In this document: piece by piece, positions 16,074-22,977 of the stretch
How the letters are laid out: each line of letters begins with the position of its first letter
Numbering within the stretch: the stretch's first letter is position 1
Assembly: GCA_944367415.1 (NCBI GenBank)
Contig: CALVWN010000061.1
Location: 1-33,090, forward strand
Reading direction: 5' to 3'
Source of the DNA: an uncultured Clostridia bacterium
GTDB taxonomy: Bacteria > Bacillota > Clostridia > Christensenellales > Borkfalkiaceae
Length of the DNA: 33,090 nt
Notes under the pieces: model-generated
Database searches by the model: none
What the model was told of the DNA's origin: nothing
The model's input: only the letters and a program-made list of their open reading frames with translations
Made by a program: the position numbers and the translations under genes

Positions 16074-17132
16074 ATGGATCTCTTGAGTAAAAAGGCGCGT
16101 GGCATCCGCCCTTATACGGCGGGGGAACAGCTGCGCGACCGGAAGTACATCAAACTCAACACCAACGAAAATCCCTATCCGCCCTCGCCGCGGGTACGGG
16201 AGGCGCTTGCCGCCTTTGACGCGGGCGAGCTGCGGCTGTATCCGCGCCCCGACGCCGACCTTCTGCGGCAGGCGATCGCCGAAAAAGAGGGCGTTTCGCC
16301 CGAAAATATCTTTTGTGGCAACGGCTCGGACGAAGTGCTTGCGCTCTCCTTTCCCGCCTTTTTCGATCCGGACGGGGCGGGCGCGTGCTTTGCCGACCTC
16401 ACCTATTCCTTTTATGAAGTGTTCGCGGCGTTCTTCGGCATCCCCGTGAAGATGGTGCCGCTGCGCGCCGATTTTACCTTCGACCTCGAAAAAATGCGCG
16501 CCGTGCCCTGCCGCGGATACTATATCGCCAACCCCAACGCCCCGACGGGCGTCGGCATCGGGCGGGCGGAAATGGAGCGTTTTGTCGAGAGCGTTCCCGA
16601 CAAAATCGTCATTTTCGACGAGGCGTACATGGATTTCTTCGGCGAGAGCTGCGCGCTGCTTGCGCTGCGCCATCCCAACGTGCTCGTCGTCAAGACGTTT
16701 TCCAAGAGCTATTCGCTCGCGGGCATCCGCTGCGGGTACGCGGTGGGGTGCGAGGCGCTCATCGCGGGACTTCGCCGCATGAAGGACTGTTTCAATTCCT
16801 ATCCCGTCGACGCCGTGGCGCAGGCAGTCTGCACGGCGGCGGTGGGCGATACGGCATACTATGCGGATGCGACCGCGAAGGTCGTCTCCGAGCGCGTCCG
16901 CCTGCAGGCGGCGCTGCGCGGGATGGGATTCACCGTGCCCGAGAGCCGTTCCAACTTCCTGTTTGCGGGGAGGGGTAGGCGGGGAGGCGGCGAGATCTAC
17001 CGCGCCCTCAAAGAGGGGGGCGTGCTCGTGCGCTTCTGGGACAAGCCCGTCCTTTCCGACTTTGTGCGCATCACCGTGGGGACGCCCGCGCAAAACGACG
17101 TGCTGCTCGAACAACTGCATCGACTCTCATAG
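16074..17132 (+). CDS. hisC: Histidinol-phosphate aminotransferase
   Basis: The 352-residue protein has the type-I aminotransferase layout of HisC: KLNTNENPYPPSP near the N-terminus, GNGSDEVL, ADLTYSFYE (substrate/PLP aromatic), NPNAPTG, FDEAYMDF and TFSKSYSLAGIRCGY with the PLP lysine at residue 211. The C-terminal Arg is in VLVRF-FVRITVG. It catalyses the histidinol-phosphate/imidazole-acetol-phosphate step of histidine synthesis and may also act on aromatic amino acids. No other his genes are near. Its operon partners are an AraM-like and an AraL-like gene, which is unusual, so a role outside histidine synthesis is possible. CobD-like alternatives are less likely. Confidence 0.9.
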   Translation: MDLLSKKARGIRPYTAGEQLRDRKYIKLNTNENPYPPSPRVREALAAFDAGELRLYPRPDADLLRQAIAEKEGVSPENIFCGNGSDEVLALSFPAFFDPDGAGACFADLTYSFYEVFAAFFGIPVKMVPLRADFTFDLEKMRAVPCRGYYIANPNAPTGVGIGRAEMERFVESVPDKIVIFDEAYMDFFGESCALLALRHPNVLVVKTFSKSYSLAGIRCGYAVGCEALIAGLRRMKDCFNSYPVDAVAQAVCTAAVGDTAYYADATAKVVSERVRLQAALRGMGFTVPESRSNFLFAGRGRRGGGEIYRALKEGGVLVRFWDKPVLSDFVRITVGTPAQNDVLLEQLHRLS

Positions 17133-17141
17133 GAGGGGCTT

Positions 17142-18218
17142 ATGTGGCTCGACCTTTCCGTACCGAAGACAAACGCCGAAGCGGGCGCGGACGGAGGGGG
17201 CGGGCCTGTCTTTTCCTCCGTTTCGGAGGGCGCGGACGCCTTTCTTGCCCGCACGGCGGGCAAGGCGCTGCTCCTTGCGGACAGTGCGGCGTTTTCCGCG
17301 CTGCTGCCCGCTTCCCGTGCGGCGCGCGCCGTCACGCTCATCTTCGACGGCGACGCGCTCGCGCCCTTCGCCCTGCCCGACGTGGGCTGCGTGCTCGCCT
17401 CGGGCGGAGCGGACGTCCTGCGGGCGGCGCGCTTCTTTGCCGCCGTGCGCGGCATCCCGTGCGCCCTCTTTCCGACGCATGCCGCCTGTGACGGTGCCTT
17501 TGAGCGGACGGCGGAGATCGACCTCGGCGGCGAGCGGCTGCGGCAGACGCTTGCGCCCGCGCACGTCGTGTGCGACGTCGGCCGGATGCGGCCCTCCTGC
17601 GCGGAGGGGTATGCGCGCATCCTGCTCTCCCGCCTGGCGCTCTTCGAGGCGAAGGCGGTCGGTCGCCTGACGCGTCGGCCCTTCGGCGGGGCGGCGTACG
17701 AGGAGGCGTTCTCCCTCACGGATGGCGCGCTGCGCCTTTCCGATGAGGAGATCGTCAAAATCAACGCGCGGGTGCGGGTTTTGGAGACGGAAGGCGCGCC
17801 CGTCGGCGAGGGTGTCGCGCTGTGCGGGGCATACGGCGGTACGCCGCTGCCCGCGCTGTACGCGCACCGGGCGCTCTCGGCGCTCTACTATGCCTTCTTT
17901 TTGCGCGGCGTGCCGCGCAGATATGCCGTCGCCGATTACCGCGCGCGTGCGGCGGGCGGGGGCTATGCGGCGATGCACATTCCCGCGCCGAAGGAGTATG
18001 CCGCGCGGGCGATCGCGCTCGAACGATCGCGCGCGGAACTGCTGACGGAGATCGTCCGTCTGCGCGGCCGCCATGCGGCGCAGCTCGGGGCGCTGCGCGC
18101 GCGGATGCCGGTCGCACCCTTTACTCCCGATCTGCATCCGCTGTGCCGCCTGCCCGAACTCGCTCCCGACGGGCTGTGCGCCATCCTGCGGGATTTCGGG
18201 CTTTTGGAGAAGATATGA
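17142..18218 (+). CDS. Degenerate glycerol-1-phosphate dehydrogenase-like (AraM fold) protein
   Basis: The 358-residue protein resembles the iron-ADH/dehydroquinate-synthase superfamily, closest by eye to AraM/EgsA: a Rossmann-like segment ends in VLASGGADVLRAARFFAAVRGIPCALFPT (compare the G1PDH GSGTIHD...PFISYPTAPS), then ACDGAF and DVGRMRPSCAEGYARIL, where AraM has GFGD. In AraM the metal is held by that Asp plus two His in a GGEHxxSH motif. Here the Asp position is Arg and no GGEHxxSH is present, so it is probably inactive as a metal-dependent dehydrogenase. AGGAGG precedes the ATG. It lies 9 nt after hisC and overlaps the HAD gene by ATGA, which matches the araL-araM pairing of Bacillus. 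Confidence 0.55.
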   Translation: MWLDLSVPKTNAEAGADGGGGPVFSSVSEGADAFLARTAGKALLLADSAAFSALLPASRAARAVTLIFDGDALAPFALPDVGCVLASGGADVLRAARFFAAVRGIPCALFPTHAACDGAFERTAEIDLGGERLRQTLAPAHVVCDVGRMRPSCAEGYARILLSRLALFEAKAVGRLTRRPFGGAAYEEAFSLTDGALRLSDEEIVKINARVRVLETEGAPVGEGVALCGAYGGTPLPALYAHRALSALYYAFFLRGVPRRYAVADYRARAAGGGYAAMHIPAPKEYAARAIALERSRAELLTEIVRLRGRHAAQLGALRARMPVAPFTPDLHPLCRLPELAPDGLCAILRDFGLLEKI

Positions 18219-18994
18219 CACGAGAAGAACTGCTCTCATCCTGCGATCTGTTTTTGTTTGATCTCGACGGAACCGTCTACCTCGGCGACGCGCCGATCGC
18301 GGGCGCCGCTGCGGCGCTCGGACGGCTGCGCGCGGCGGGCAAGCGCGTCGTCTACCTCACCAATAATTCGTCAAAGACGCGTGCGGAGTACGAAAAAAAG
18401 CTGCGCGCGCTCGGACTGTGGGGGGAGGGCGACGCCGTCTACACCTCGGCGGACGCGACGGCGGAGTATCTGCGCGCCTTTCACGCGGACAAGCGCGTTT
18501 ATTTGCTCGCGACCCCTGCCGTGCGCGAGGTGTTTCGTGCCGCCGGCGTGCATCTGACGCGGCAGACGCCCGATGTGTGCGTGCTCGCATATGACACGAC
18601 GCTCACCTTTGCCAAGATGAAGCGCTTCAACGAATTTCTCGCCGCGGGCGCGCTGTACGTCGCCACCCACCCCGACGACGTCTGCCCGACCGCCGGCGTG
18701 CCCATGCCGGACGTCGGGAGCTTTCTCGCGCTCTTCGAGCGTTCCTGCGGGCGTCGTCCGGACGTCATCTGCGGGAAACCCTTCACCGTGATGGGGGAGT
18801 GCGTCGCGCGCGCCTTCGGCGTGCCTGCAGCCCGCACCTGTATGGCGGGCGACCGGATGCACACCGACATCCGCTTCGGCAACGCCAACGGGATGCGCAC
18901 GCTGCTCGTTCTCTCGGGCGAGACGACGCGGGAGAGCATGGCGCGCTTCCCCGACGTGCCCGATCTCGTATTGGACAGCGTCGCAGAGCTGTAA
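18215..18994 (+). CDS. HAD-IIA sugar phosphatase, NagD/AraL type
   Basis: The 259-residue cytoplasmic phosphatase has nucleophile motif FDLDGTVYLGD (Asp16, Asp18), TNNSSKTRAEY (motif II), a C2 cap, CGKPF (motif III Lys) and MAGDRMHTDIRFGNANGM (motif IV Asp). This is the NagD/AraL subfamily, which dephosphorylates sugar and nucleoside phosphates or p-nitrophenyl phosphate in tests. The start ATG at 18215 overlaps the upstream stop, rather than any earlier in-frame Met, since the DLDGT motif is then at the usual place. Together with the upstream AraM-like gene it copies the Bacillus araL-araM layout. Confidence 0.9.
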   Translation: MTREELLSSCDLFLFDLDGTVYLGDAPIAGAAAALGRLRAAGKRVVYLTNNSSKTRAEYEKKLRALGLWGEGDAVYTSADATAEYLRAFHADKRVYLLATPAVREVFRAAGVHLTRQTPDVCVLAYDTTLTFAKMKRFNEFLAAGALYVATHPDDVCPTAGVPMPDVGSFLALFERSCGRRPDVICGKPFTVMGECVARAFGVPAARTCMAGDRMHTDIRFGNANGMRTLLVLSGETTRESMARFPDVPDLVLDSVAEL

Positions 18995-19002
18995 AAAAAT
19001 GT

Positions 19003-19030
19003 TTGAAACCGCACCCGTCTGTGGTACATA
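19003..19030 (+). promoter_or_regulatory. Candidate promoter of the partner-switching sigma operon
   Basis: TTGAAA (19003-19008), 16-bp spacer, TACATA (19025-19030), both imperfect. GTTTGA overlaps the -35, and GTTTAA is the SigB-type -35, so autoregulation by the operon's own sigma factor is possible, but the -10 and spacing fit poorly. Confidence 0.35.
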
Positions 19031-19044
19031 AAGAATGAAATTGG

Positions 19045-19065
19045 GCCGCACGCTGTCCGTGCGGC
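19045..19065 (+). promoter_or_regulatory. 5' leader hairpin adjoining the ribosome site
   Basis: An 8-bp stem GCCGCACG / CGTGCGGC with a CTGTC loop is followed at once by GGAGG and, five bases later, the ATG at 19076. It could stabilise the leader or limit ribosome access. It has no T-tract, so it is not a terminator. Confidence 0.45.
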
Positions 19066-19075
19066 GGAGGATATC

Positions 19076-19384
19076 ATGCAGGAAATCAAAGTGCTCGAAA
19101 CTTCCCCCGCGCTCGTTGTGGCGCTCTCCGGCGACATCGCTGCGGAAAATGCCGATGAATTTTACGCAGAGATCAAGGCGCTCTATGAGCGCGCGCCCGC
19201 CGACATCGTCTTTGAATGCGAGGCGCTCTCGTTCATCGATTCGACGACGCTCGGCACGTTCGTCAAGATCCTCAAGCTCGTTCGCACGGACGGGCGCAAT
19301 ATGAAGCTCAAGGGGCTTTCGCCGCGCCTGAAAAAGCTGTTCGTGATCTGCGCGCTGGATACCATTATGGAGATAGAGGGATGA
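19076..19384 (+). CDS. STAS-domain anti-sigma factor antagonist (SpoIIAA/RsbV type)
   Basis: The 102-residue single-domain protein has the STAS fold layout, with the phosphorylation-site strand LSFIDSTTLG (residues 51-60); Ser56 or Thr57 is the likely target of the partner kinase. In this family the unphosphorylated form binds the anti-sigma kinase and frees sigma. The canonical Gly after DSS/DST is Thr here. It is the first gene of a four-gene operon, with its stop overlapping the next ATG. Confidence 0.85.
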   Translation: MQEIKVLETSPALVVALSGDIAAENADEFYAEIKALYERAPADIVFECEALSFIDSTTLGTFVKILKLVRTDGRNMKLKGLSPRLKKLFVICALDTIMEIEG

Positions 19385-19755
19385 AGGAATATCTTTGTCT
19401 GCGCCTTCCGTTGAGGCGCGAAATGATGACGACTGCCCGCCTTGCGACGGGCGGGGTCTGTTCCGCCGCGGGCATGAGCTATGACGGCGGCGAGGACTGC
19501 AAGGTGTGCGTGACGGAGAGTTTGCTGCTCCTCATGCGCCGCGGGTTTGCCGCCGCGCACGTCTGTTTCTCCGCTGCGGAGGAAGGGGGCGTGCAGGTCA
19601 GCGTGACGGGCGAGGAGGGCGGCGCGCCGCAGAGCGCCTCCGATGAGGATGAGATCGCGCTCGCGCTGCTCAACGCGCTGGCGCAGTCGGTCACGATGGA
19701 TAAGGACGAGGGCGGGCTTCGCGCGGTCGCCTTCGTGTTTGGTCAACAGGCATGA
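19381..19755 (+). CDS. RsbW-like protein lacking ATP-binding motifs (putative anti-sigma)
   Basis: The 124-residue protein starts at the ATG overlapping the STAS stop. Residues 15-60 (TARLATGGVCSAAGMSYDGG and the following acidic helix CKVCVTESLLLLMRRG) match the first half of an RsbW/SpoIIAB-type HATPase, including a DxKVxVxE-like helix. The N-box Asn normally after Glu and all later ATP-binding Gly motifs are missing. It therefore cannot be a kinase, but could still bind sigma or the STAS protein. The C-terminal half is acidic and Ala/Gly-rich. Its position, where rsbW normally sits between rsbV and sigB, supports the reading. The relationship is from short local similarity, so a distant family is possible. 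Confidence 0.55.
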   Translation: MKEYLCLRLPLRREMMTTARLATGGVCSAAGMSYDGGEDCKVCVTESLLLLMRRGFAAAHVCFSAAEEGGVQVSVTGEEGGAPQSASDEDEIALALLNALAQSVTMDKDEGGLRAVAFVFGQQA

Positions 19756-20486
19756 ACGAGGAAGAACTGTTCCGCAAGTACCGCGAGACGCATGACGTTG
19801 CGCTGCGCAACGAGATCGTGGAGAAATATCTCTACATCGCCGCCGTGCTCGCCAAGAAATTCGTCGGCAGAGGCGTGGACTACGACGACCTCTATCAGGT
19901 CGCCTCGCTCGCGCTCATCAAGGGGGTCGACCGCTTCGACGAGCGTAAGGGGCTGAAGTTTTCCACCTTCATCACGCCCACCATCACGGGCGAGATCAAA
20001 AATTACTTCCGCGACCGTTCCCGTCTCGTGCATCTGCCGCGCAAGGTCAGCGAACTCAGGGTGAGCATCAAGCGCGCGTCGGAGGAATTTTTCGCCGAGA
20101 CGGGCAGAAAGCCGACGGCAAAGGAACTTGCCGCGCGGCTCGGGGTGAGCGAGGAAGAAGTGCTGCGCGCCTCCGATGCGGGCGGCGTCGTCTCGCTCGA
20201 CGTTCCCGTCGACCACGAGGGCGAGGACGGCATGAGCCTGCACGAGGTGCTGCCCGCCGACAACGACGTGTTTGAAAAGGTGGAGGATCGCGACGCGCTC
20301 GAATCGGCGCTGCGCACCCTCACCGACCAGGAACGGGAGCTGGTCAGATACCGCTTCGGGCGGGAGCTTTCCCAGATGGAGACGGCAAAGCGCATGGGCG
20401 TTTCGCAGATGAACGTGTCGCGCATGGAACGCAGGGTTCTGCAGAAACTGCGGGAGACGATGAAAAAGGCGATGGTGGAAGGATGA
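19752..20486 (+). CDS. RNA polymerase sigma factor, SigB/SigF/SigG type
   Basis: The 244-residue sigma-70-family factor lacks region 1. Region 2 reads VEKYLYIAAVLAKKFVGRGVDYDDLYQVASLALIKGVDRFD...LKFSTFITPTITGEIKNYFRDRSR, region 3 spans about 110-150, and region 4 ends with the helix-turn-helix LSQMETAKRMGVSQMNVSRMERRVL. The RDRSRLVHLPRKVSEL stretch is closer to SigB than to sporulation SigF (compare RHFRDKTW-VHVPR in SigB). It overlaps the upstream RsbW-like gene by ATGA and the next gene by ATGA. The target regulon is unknown; one coat-protein locus lies 10 kb away. Confidence 0.93.
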   Translation: MNEEELFRKYRETHDVALRNEIVEKYLYIAAVLAKKFVGRGVDYDDLYQVASLALIKGVDRFDERKGLKFSTFITPTITGEIKNYFRDRSRLVHLPRKVSELRVSIKRASEEFFAETGRKPTAKELAARLGVSEEEVLRASDAGGVVSLDVPVDHEGEDGMSLHEVLPADNDVFEKVEDRDALESALRTLTDQERELVRYRFGRELSQMETAKRMGVSQMNVSRMERRVLQKLRETMKKAMVEG

Positions 20487-20845
20487 ATTGCCAAGTGGAC
20501 GATTTTCGGACGCTCAAAGAGGCGCTCGAGAAAATGTGCGCGGCGCTCAAACGGGACGCCGTGCCGGACAATGCGGTCTTTGACTGCAAGGTGGTGGCGT
20601 GCGAACTGTTGAGCAACGCGCTCCGTTACGGGGGCGGCGCCGCCATGTTCGGAGCGGAGAAGCGGGAGAATGAAGTCGTCATCCGCGTGCGCAGCGCCAA
20701 CGCCTTCCGGCCGCCCGAGCACACCGTCTGCTCTGCCGCCGAGGAGGAGGGGGGCAGGGGGCTTTATCTCGTTGACGCACTCACCGTTTCGCGCACATAC
20801 AGCGAAAAGGACGGCGTCTGCGTCATTGTCCGTATCCTCTCATAA
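20483..20845 (+). CDS. ATP-binding anti-sigma factor kinase (RsbW/SpoIIAB type)
   Basis: The 120-residue GHKL-type protein has the N-box in VVACELLSNALRYGGG (Asn about residue 45) and the Gly-rich lid motif GGRGLYLVDAL. These are the ATP-binding hallmarks of the RsbW/SpoIIAB anti-sigma kinase family, which sequester sigma and phosphorylate the STAS antagonist. The gene starts inside the end of the sigma gene. In the usual rsbV-rsbW-sigB order the kinase precedes sigma; here it follows, and a degenerate RsbW-like gene occupies the normal place. Length is a little short for RsbW (about 150-160). Confidence 0.8.
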   Translation: MNCQVDDFRTLKEALEKMCAALKRDAVPDNAVFDCKVVACELLSNALRYGGGAAMFGAEKRENEVVIRVRSANAFRPPEHTVCSAAEEEGGRGLYLVDALTVSRTYSEKDGVCVIVRILS

Positions 20846-20856
20846 GCAGGATAAAA

Positions 20857-20894
20857 GCGTCCCCGCGGCAAGAGCCGCGGGGACGCGTTTTTTT
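20857..20894. terminator. Bidirectional terminator between the sigma operon and sir2
   Basis: A 13-bp perfect stem GCGTCCCCGCGGC / GCCGCGGGGACGC with AAGA loop. The plus side ends in TTTTTTT, the minus side in TTTTATC, so it can end both the sigma operon and the converging SIR2 gene. Confidence 0.9.
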
Positions 20895-20900
20895 GTTTTG

Positions 20901-21734
20901 TCACAATTTGGCGAGGACGTCTGCGAGATCTTCGGAAAAAGAGACGGTCTTTTTCGCGTTTTCTTCGATGGGCGCGGGGAAGTCCGCGTTGATGCGGATG
21001 AGATGCGTCTCCCGACGCCGGTTGGTCAGCCGTTCAAAGGGGAAACGGATGATGCCGGGGGTGTTGAAGCCGACGCCGAGTTCGAGCAGCACCGTCTTTT
21101 TGTCGCGGGCGTGTTCGAGAAATGCCTCATAGCGCCTGTTTGCCGCATCCCATGCCGCGTCCTGGACGAAATAGGCGTCTTTGCGGATATGCACTTCCAT
21201 CTCCTTGCCGCAGACGGGACATTTGGGAACCAGCTCTTTCGGGATGCGCAGCCCCTGCTCGGCTGCCTGCATCCTGCGCATGAGCGCCTCGTCGGGGTAC
21301 AGTCGGTCGTGGCATCCCTTGGCACACTGCAAAAATCCGTAATCTCCCTGCACCGCAAAGATGCGTTCCCCGGCAAATCCCGCCTTCTCGAACTGCGCGT
21401 CCACGTTGGTCGTGATGACGAAGTAGTCCTTGTGCGCGACCAGCCCGAGAAGGGTGCGGTAGAGGGGAAGCGCGGGGGGATCGAAGCGGTTGACGAGGAT
21501 GTGCCGCGACCAGTACGCCCACTTTTCCTCCTGCGTGCGGAAGGGATAAAACCCTGCCGTGTACATATCCGTCATGCCGTATGCCGCATTCCAGTCGGAA
21601 AAATGCGCGAAGAAGCGTGCGCCTCCGTATTGCAGCCCCGCTGCCGACGAAAGCCCCGCGCCGCCGCCGATGACGACGCACTCCGCGTTTTCGAGCAGCG
21701 CCTTTGCCTGCCCGATGCGCGCCTCGAACTCCAT
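20901..21734 (-). CDS. SIR2-family NAD-dependent protein with Asn/Gln active-site variant
   Basis: The ATG at 21734 is chosen because AAGGAG precedes it, giving 277 residues. The Rossmann motif GGGAGLSSAAG (23-33), the NAD-ribose motif TTNVDAQF (108-115) and a four-Cys zinc site (C137, C141, C172, C175) are in place. Normal sirtuins have a catalytic His in an LHG motif. Here the position is Gln129 in VQGDYG, with Asn110 before it. This Asn/Gln pair and spacing recall the macrodomain-linked SirTM class of ADP-ribosylating sirtuins (from memory). No macrodomain, GcvH-L or lipoate ligase gene is adjacent. It follows the YwnB-like gene in one transcript (12-nt gap). Deacetylase or ADP-ribosyltransferase is possible. 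Confidence 0.85.
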   Translation of the reverse strand: MEFEARIGQAKALLENAECVVIGGGAGLSSAAGLQYGGARFFAHFSDWNAAYGMTDMYTAGFYPFRTQEEKWAYWSRHILVNRFDPPALPLYRTLLGLVAHKDYFVITTNVDAQFEKAGFAGERIFAVQGDYGFLQCAKGCHDRLYPDEALMRRMQAAEQGLRIPKELVPKCPVCGKEMEVHIRKDAYFVQDAAWDAANRRYEAFLEHARDKKTVLLELGVGFNTPGIIRFPFERLTNRRRETHLIRINADFPAPIEENAKKTVSFSEDLADVLAKL

Positions 21735-21745
21735 GCCGCGCTCCT

Positions 21746-22384
21746 TTACGCGCCGATGACGGAGAAGCGCTTCCGGATATTGTTCGCGTTCTCGATCTCG
21801 TCGATCATGGCGATCGCATAGTCGGCATAGCTGATGCGGCTCACGCCGTCCTTGTTGACGAAGTATTCTTCGCCGCCCAGAAGGATGTTGCCCGTGCGTG
21901 CGCCGTCTGCGACAAAGTCGCCTGCGGGGGAGAGGAACGTCCAGAGGACGTCGTCGCGCTTTCTCAGGTCGGCGAGTGCCGCGCCCTGCATCTCGGCGAG
22001 CGGCTTGTAGGCGTCGGGGAAGCTGTCGAGATCCTTGACCTGCGTCGTGTGCGTCTTGTCGACGTACAGGCTGCCCGCGCCGCCCACGACGAGCAGGCGC
22101 ACCTTGGTGCCGCTCAGGATGTCGCACAGGTGCTTGAGGGATGTTCTGTGCAGGGGAAGCGTCTCGGGCGTCCATGCGCCGAACGCGTCGATGACGACGT
22201 CAAATCCCGCGAGGTCTTCCCGCGTCAGGTCGAACAGATCTTTTCTGACCGTCTTTGCCTTGGGGTTCGCGACGGTCGCGTTTCCGCGCACAAATCCCGT
22301 CACGTCATACCCGCGCGCCACTGCCTCGTTGACCAGGCAGGTGCCCTGTTTGCCTGCCGCACATACGATCGCTACTTTTTTCAT
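21746..22384 (-). CDS. NAD(P)-binding oxidoreductase, YwnB/HSCARG-like
   Basis: The 212-residue Rossmann protein starts with KKVAIVCAAGKQGTCLV (dinucleotide-binding GxxGxxG variant) and continues with RGNATVA, a VVIDAFGAW stretch and a LVVGGAGSLY strand, as in atypical short-chain reductases of the NmrA/YwnB class. These are often regulators or quinone/flavin reductases sensing redox state; activity here is unknown. GGAGG lies before the ATG. The gene stands next to an Rrf2 regulator, as ywnB does beside ywnA in Bacillus. It is the first gene of a two-gene transcript with sir2. Confidence 0.85.
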   Translation of the reverse strand: MKKVAIVCAAGKQGTCLVNEAVARGYDVTGFVRGNATVANPKAKTVRKDLFDLTREDLAGFDVVIDAFGAWTPETLPLHRTSLKHLCDILSGTKVRLLVVGGAGSLYVDKTHTTQVKDLDSFPDAYKPLAEMQGAALADLRKRDDVLWTFLSPAGDFVADGARTGNILLGGEEYFVNKDGVSRISYADYAIAMIDEIENANNIRKRFSVIGA

Positions 22385-22400
22385 AATGATTCCTCCTTGT

Positions 22401-22419
22401 TGTAATCTTTTCGATTACA
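22401..22419. promoter_or_regulatory. Candidate operator: TGTAATC-N5-GATTACA
   Basis: A 7-bp inverted repeat with a 5-bp centre lies between the -10 (22425) and the ribosome site of the YwnB-like gene. Its TGTAA half-site is shared with the second palindrome at 22441-22463. The neighbouring Rrf2 regulator is a likely binder. Confidence 0.5.
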
Positions 22420-22424
22420 TCCAT

Positions 22425-22453
22425 AGGATAGCACATCTTTGTTGTAATGTCAA
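22425..22453 (-). promoter_or_regulatory. Promoter of the YwnB-like/sir2 operon
   Basis: TTGACA (22448-22453), 17-bp spacer, TATCCT (22425-22430), reading on the minus strand toward the ATG at 22384. Confidence 0.75.
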
Positions 22454-22463
22454 GCGTTACAAC
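22441..22463. promoter_or_regulatory. Candidate operator: GTTGTAA-N9-TTACAAC
   Basis: A perfect 7-bp inverted repeat with a 9-bp centre overlies the -35 of the YwnB-like promoter. It shares the TTGTAA half-site with the repeat at 22401-22419. A repressor bound here would block polymerase. Confidence 0.55.
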
Positions 22464-22471
22464 GAACTTTT

Positions 22472-22506
22472 TCAAAAAAAATTTGCGACCCCGCAAAGAG
22501 GGGGTC
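22472..22506 (-). terminator. Terminator of the Rrf2 regulator
   Basis: A GACCCC / GGGGTC stem with an 8-nt loop, overlapping the regulator's stop codon, followed by TTTTTTTT on the minus strand (22477-22484). Confidence 0.75.
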
Positions 22507-22930
22507 ACAGGAGAGCGTCGAGTTCGTGCGCAAGGTCTGACAGGGTGACTTGCCGGAGCTGCTCTTCCATTGCGCGCTGCGCGGCGTCGAGATGGGGGGC
22601 GAGCACGGCGCGGATGTTGTGTCCGACGGGGCAGTCGGGGTTGGGGCGCTCGTGAAAGTGAAAGAGGTCGCCCTCCACGCTGTCGACGGCGCGGTAGACG
22701 TCATAGAGGGTGATGTCGGAGAGAGGGCGCGCGAGGGAGGCGCCGCCGCTGCCCGCCCTGACGTCGACGATGCCCGCCGCTTTCAGCGAGGAGAGGATGC
22801 GGCGGATGACGACGGGGTTGGCGTTGACGCTCGCGGCGAGAAAGTCGGAAGTCGTCTTCTGTGTCCTGGAAAACATATGGATGGCGAGCAGCGTATGCAC
22901 TGCCACCGTAAAGCGCGATGTGATCTGCAT
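22505..22930 (-). CDS. Rrf2-family transcriptional regulator (YwnA-like)
   Basis: The first in-frame ATG would lie within the promoter -35, so the ATG at 22930 is used. This gives 141 residues beginning MQITSRFTVAVHTLLAI, the normal Rrf2 start. The winged helix-turn-helix follows (TSDFLAASVNANPVVIRRILSSLKAAGIV, wing GSGGASLARP). Only one Cys is present in the C-terminal part (NPDCPVGH), so the three-Cys Fe-S cluster of IscR/NsrR is absent, as in YwnA-like members. It probably controls the adjacent YwnB-like gene through the palindromes at 22401-22463. Its promoter has the start codon at the expected +1, so the mRNA is likely leaderless. Confidence 0.9.
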   Translation of the reverse strand: MQITSRFTVAVHTLLAIHMFSRTQKTTSDFLAASVNANPVVIRRILSSLKAAGIVDVRAGSGGASLARPLSDITLYDVYRAVDSVEGDLFHFHERPNPDCPVGHNIRAVLAPHLDAAQRAMEEQLRQVTLSDLAHELDALL

Positions 22931-22936
22931 ACCCGG

Positions 22937-22965
22937 ATTATAGCACGTCACGGCAGGAATGTCAA
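22937..22965 (-). promoter_or_regulatory. Consensus promoter of the Rrf2 regulator, leaderless start
   Basis: TTGACA (22960-22965), 17-bp spacer, TATAAT (22937-22942), all perfect on the minus strand. The -10 ends six bases before the ATG at 22930, so transcription should begin at or near the A of the start codon. TGTCA-N4-TGACA (22960-22973) overlaps the -35 and may be an operator. Confidence 0.85.
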
Positions 22966-22977
22966 TCATGACAACAT

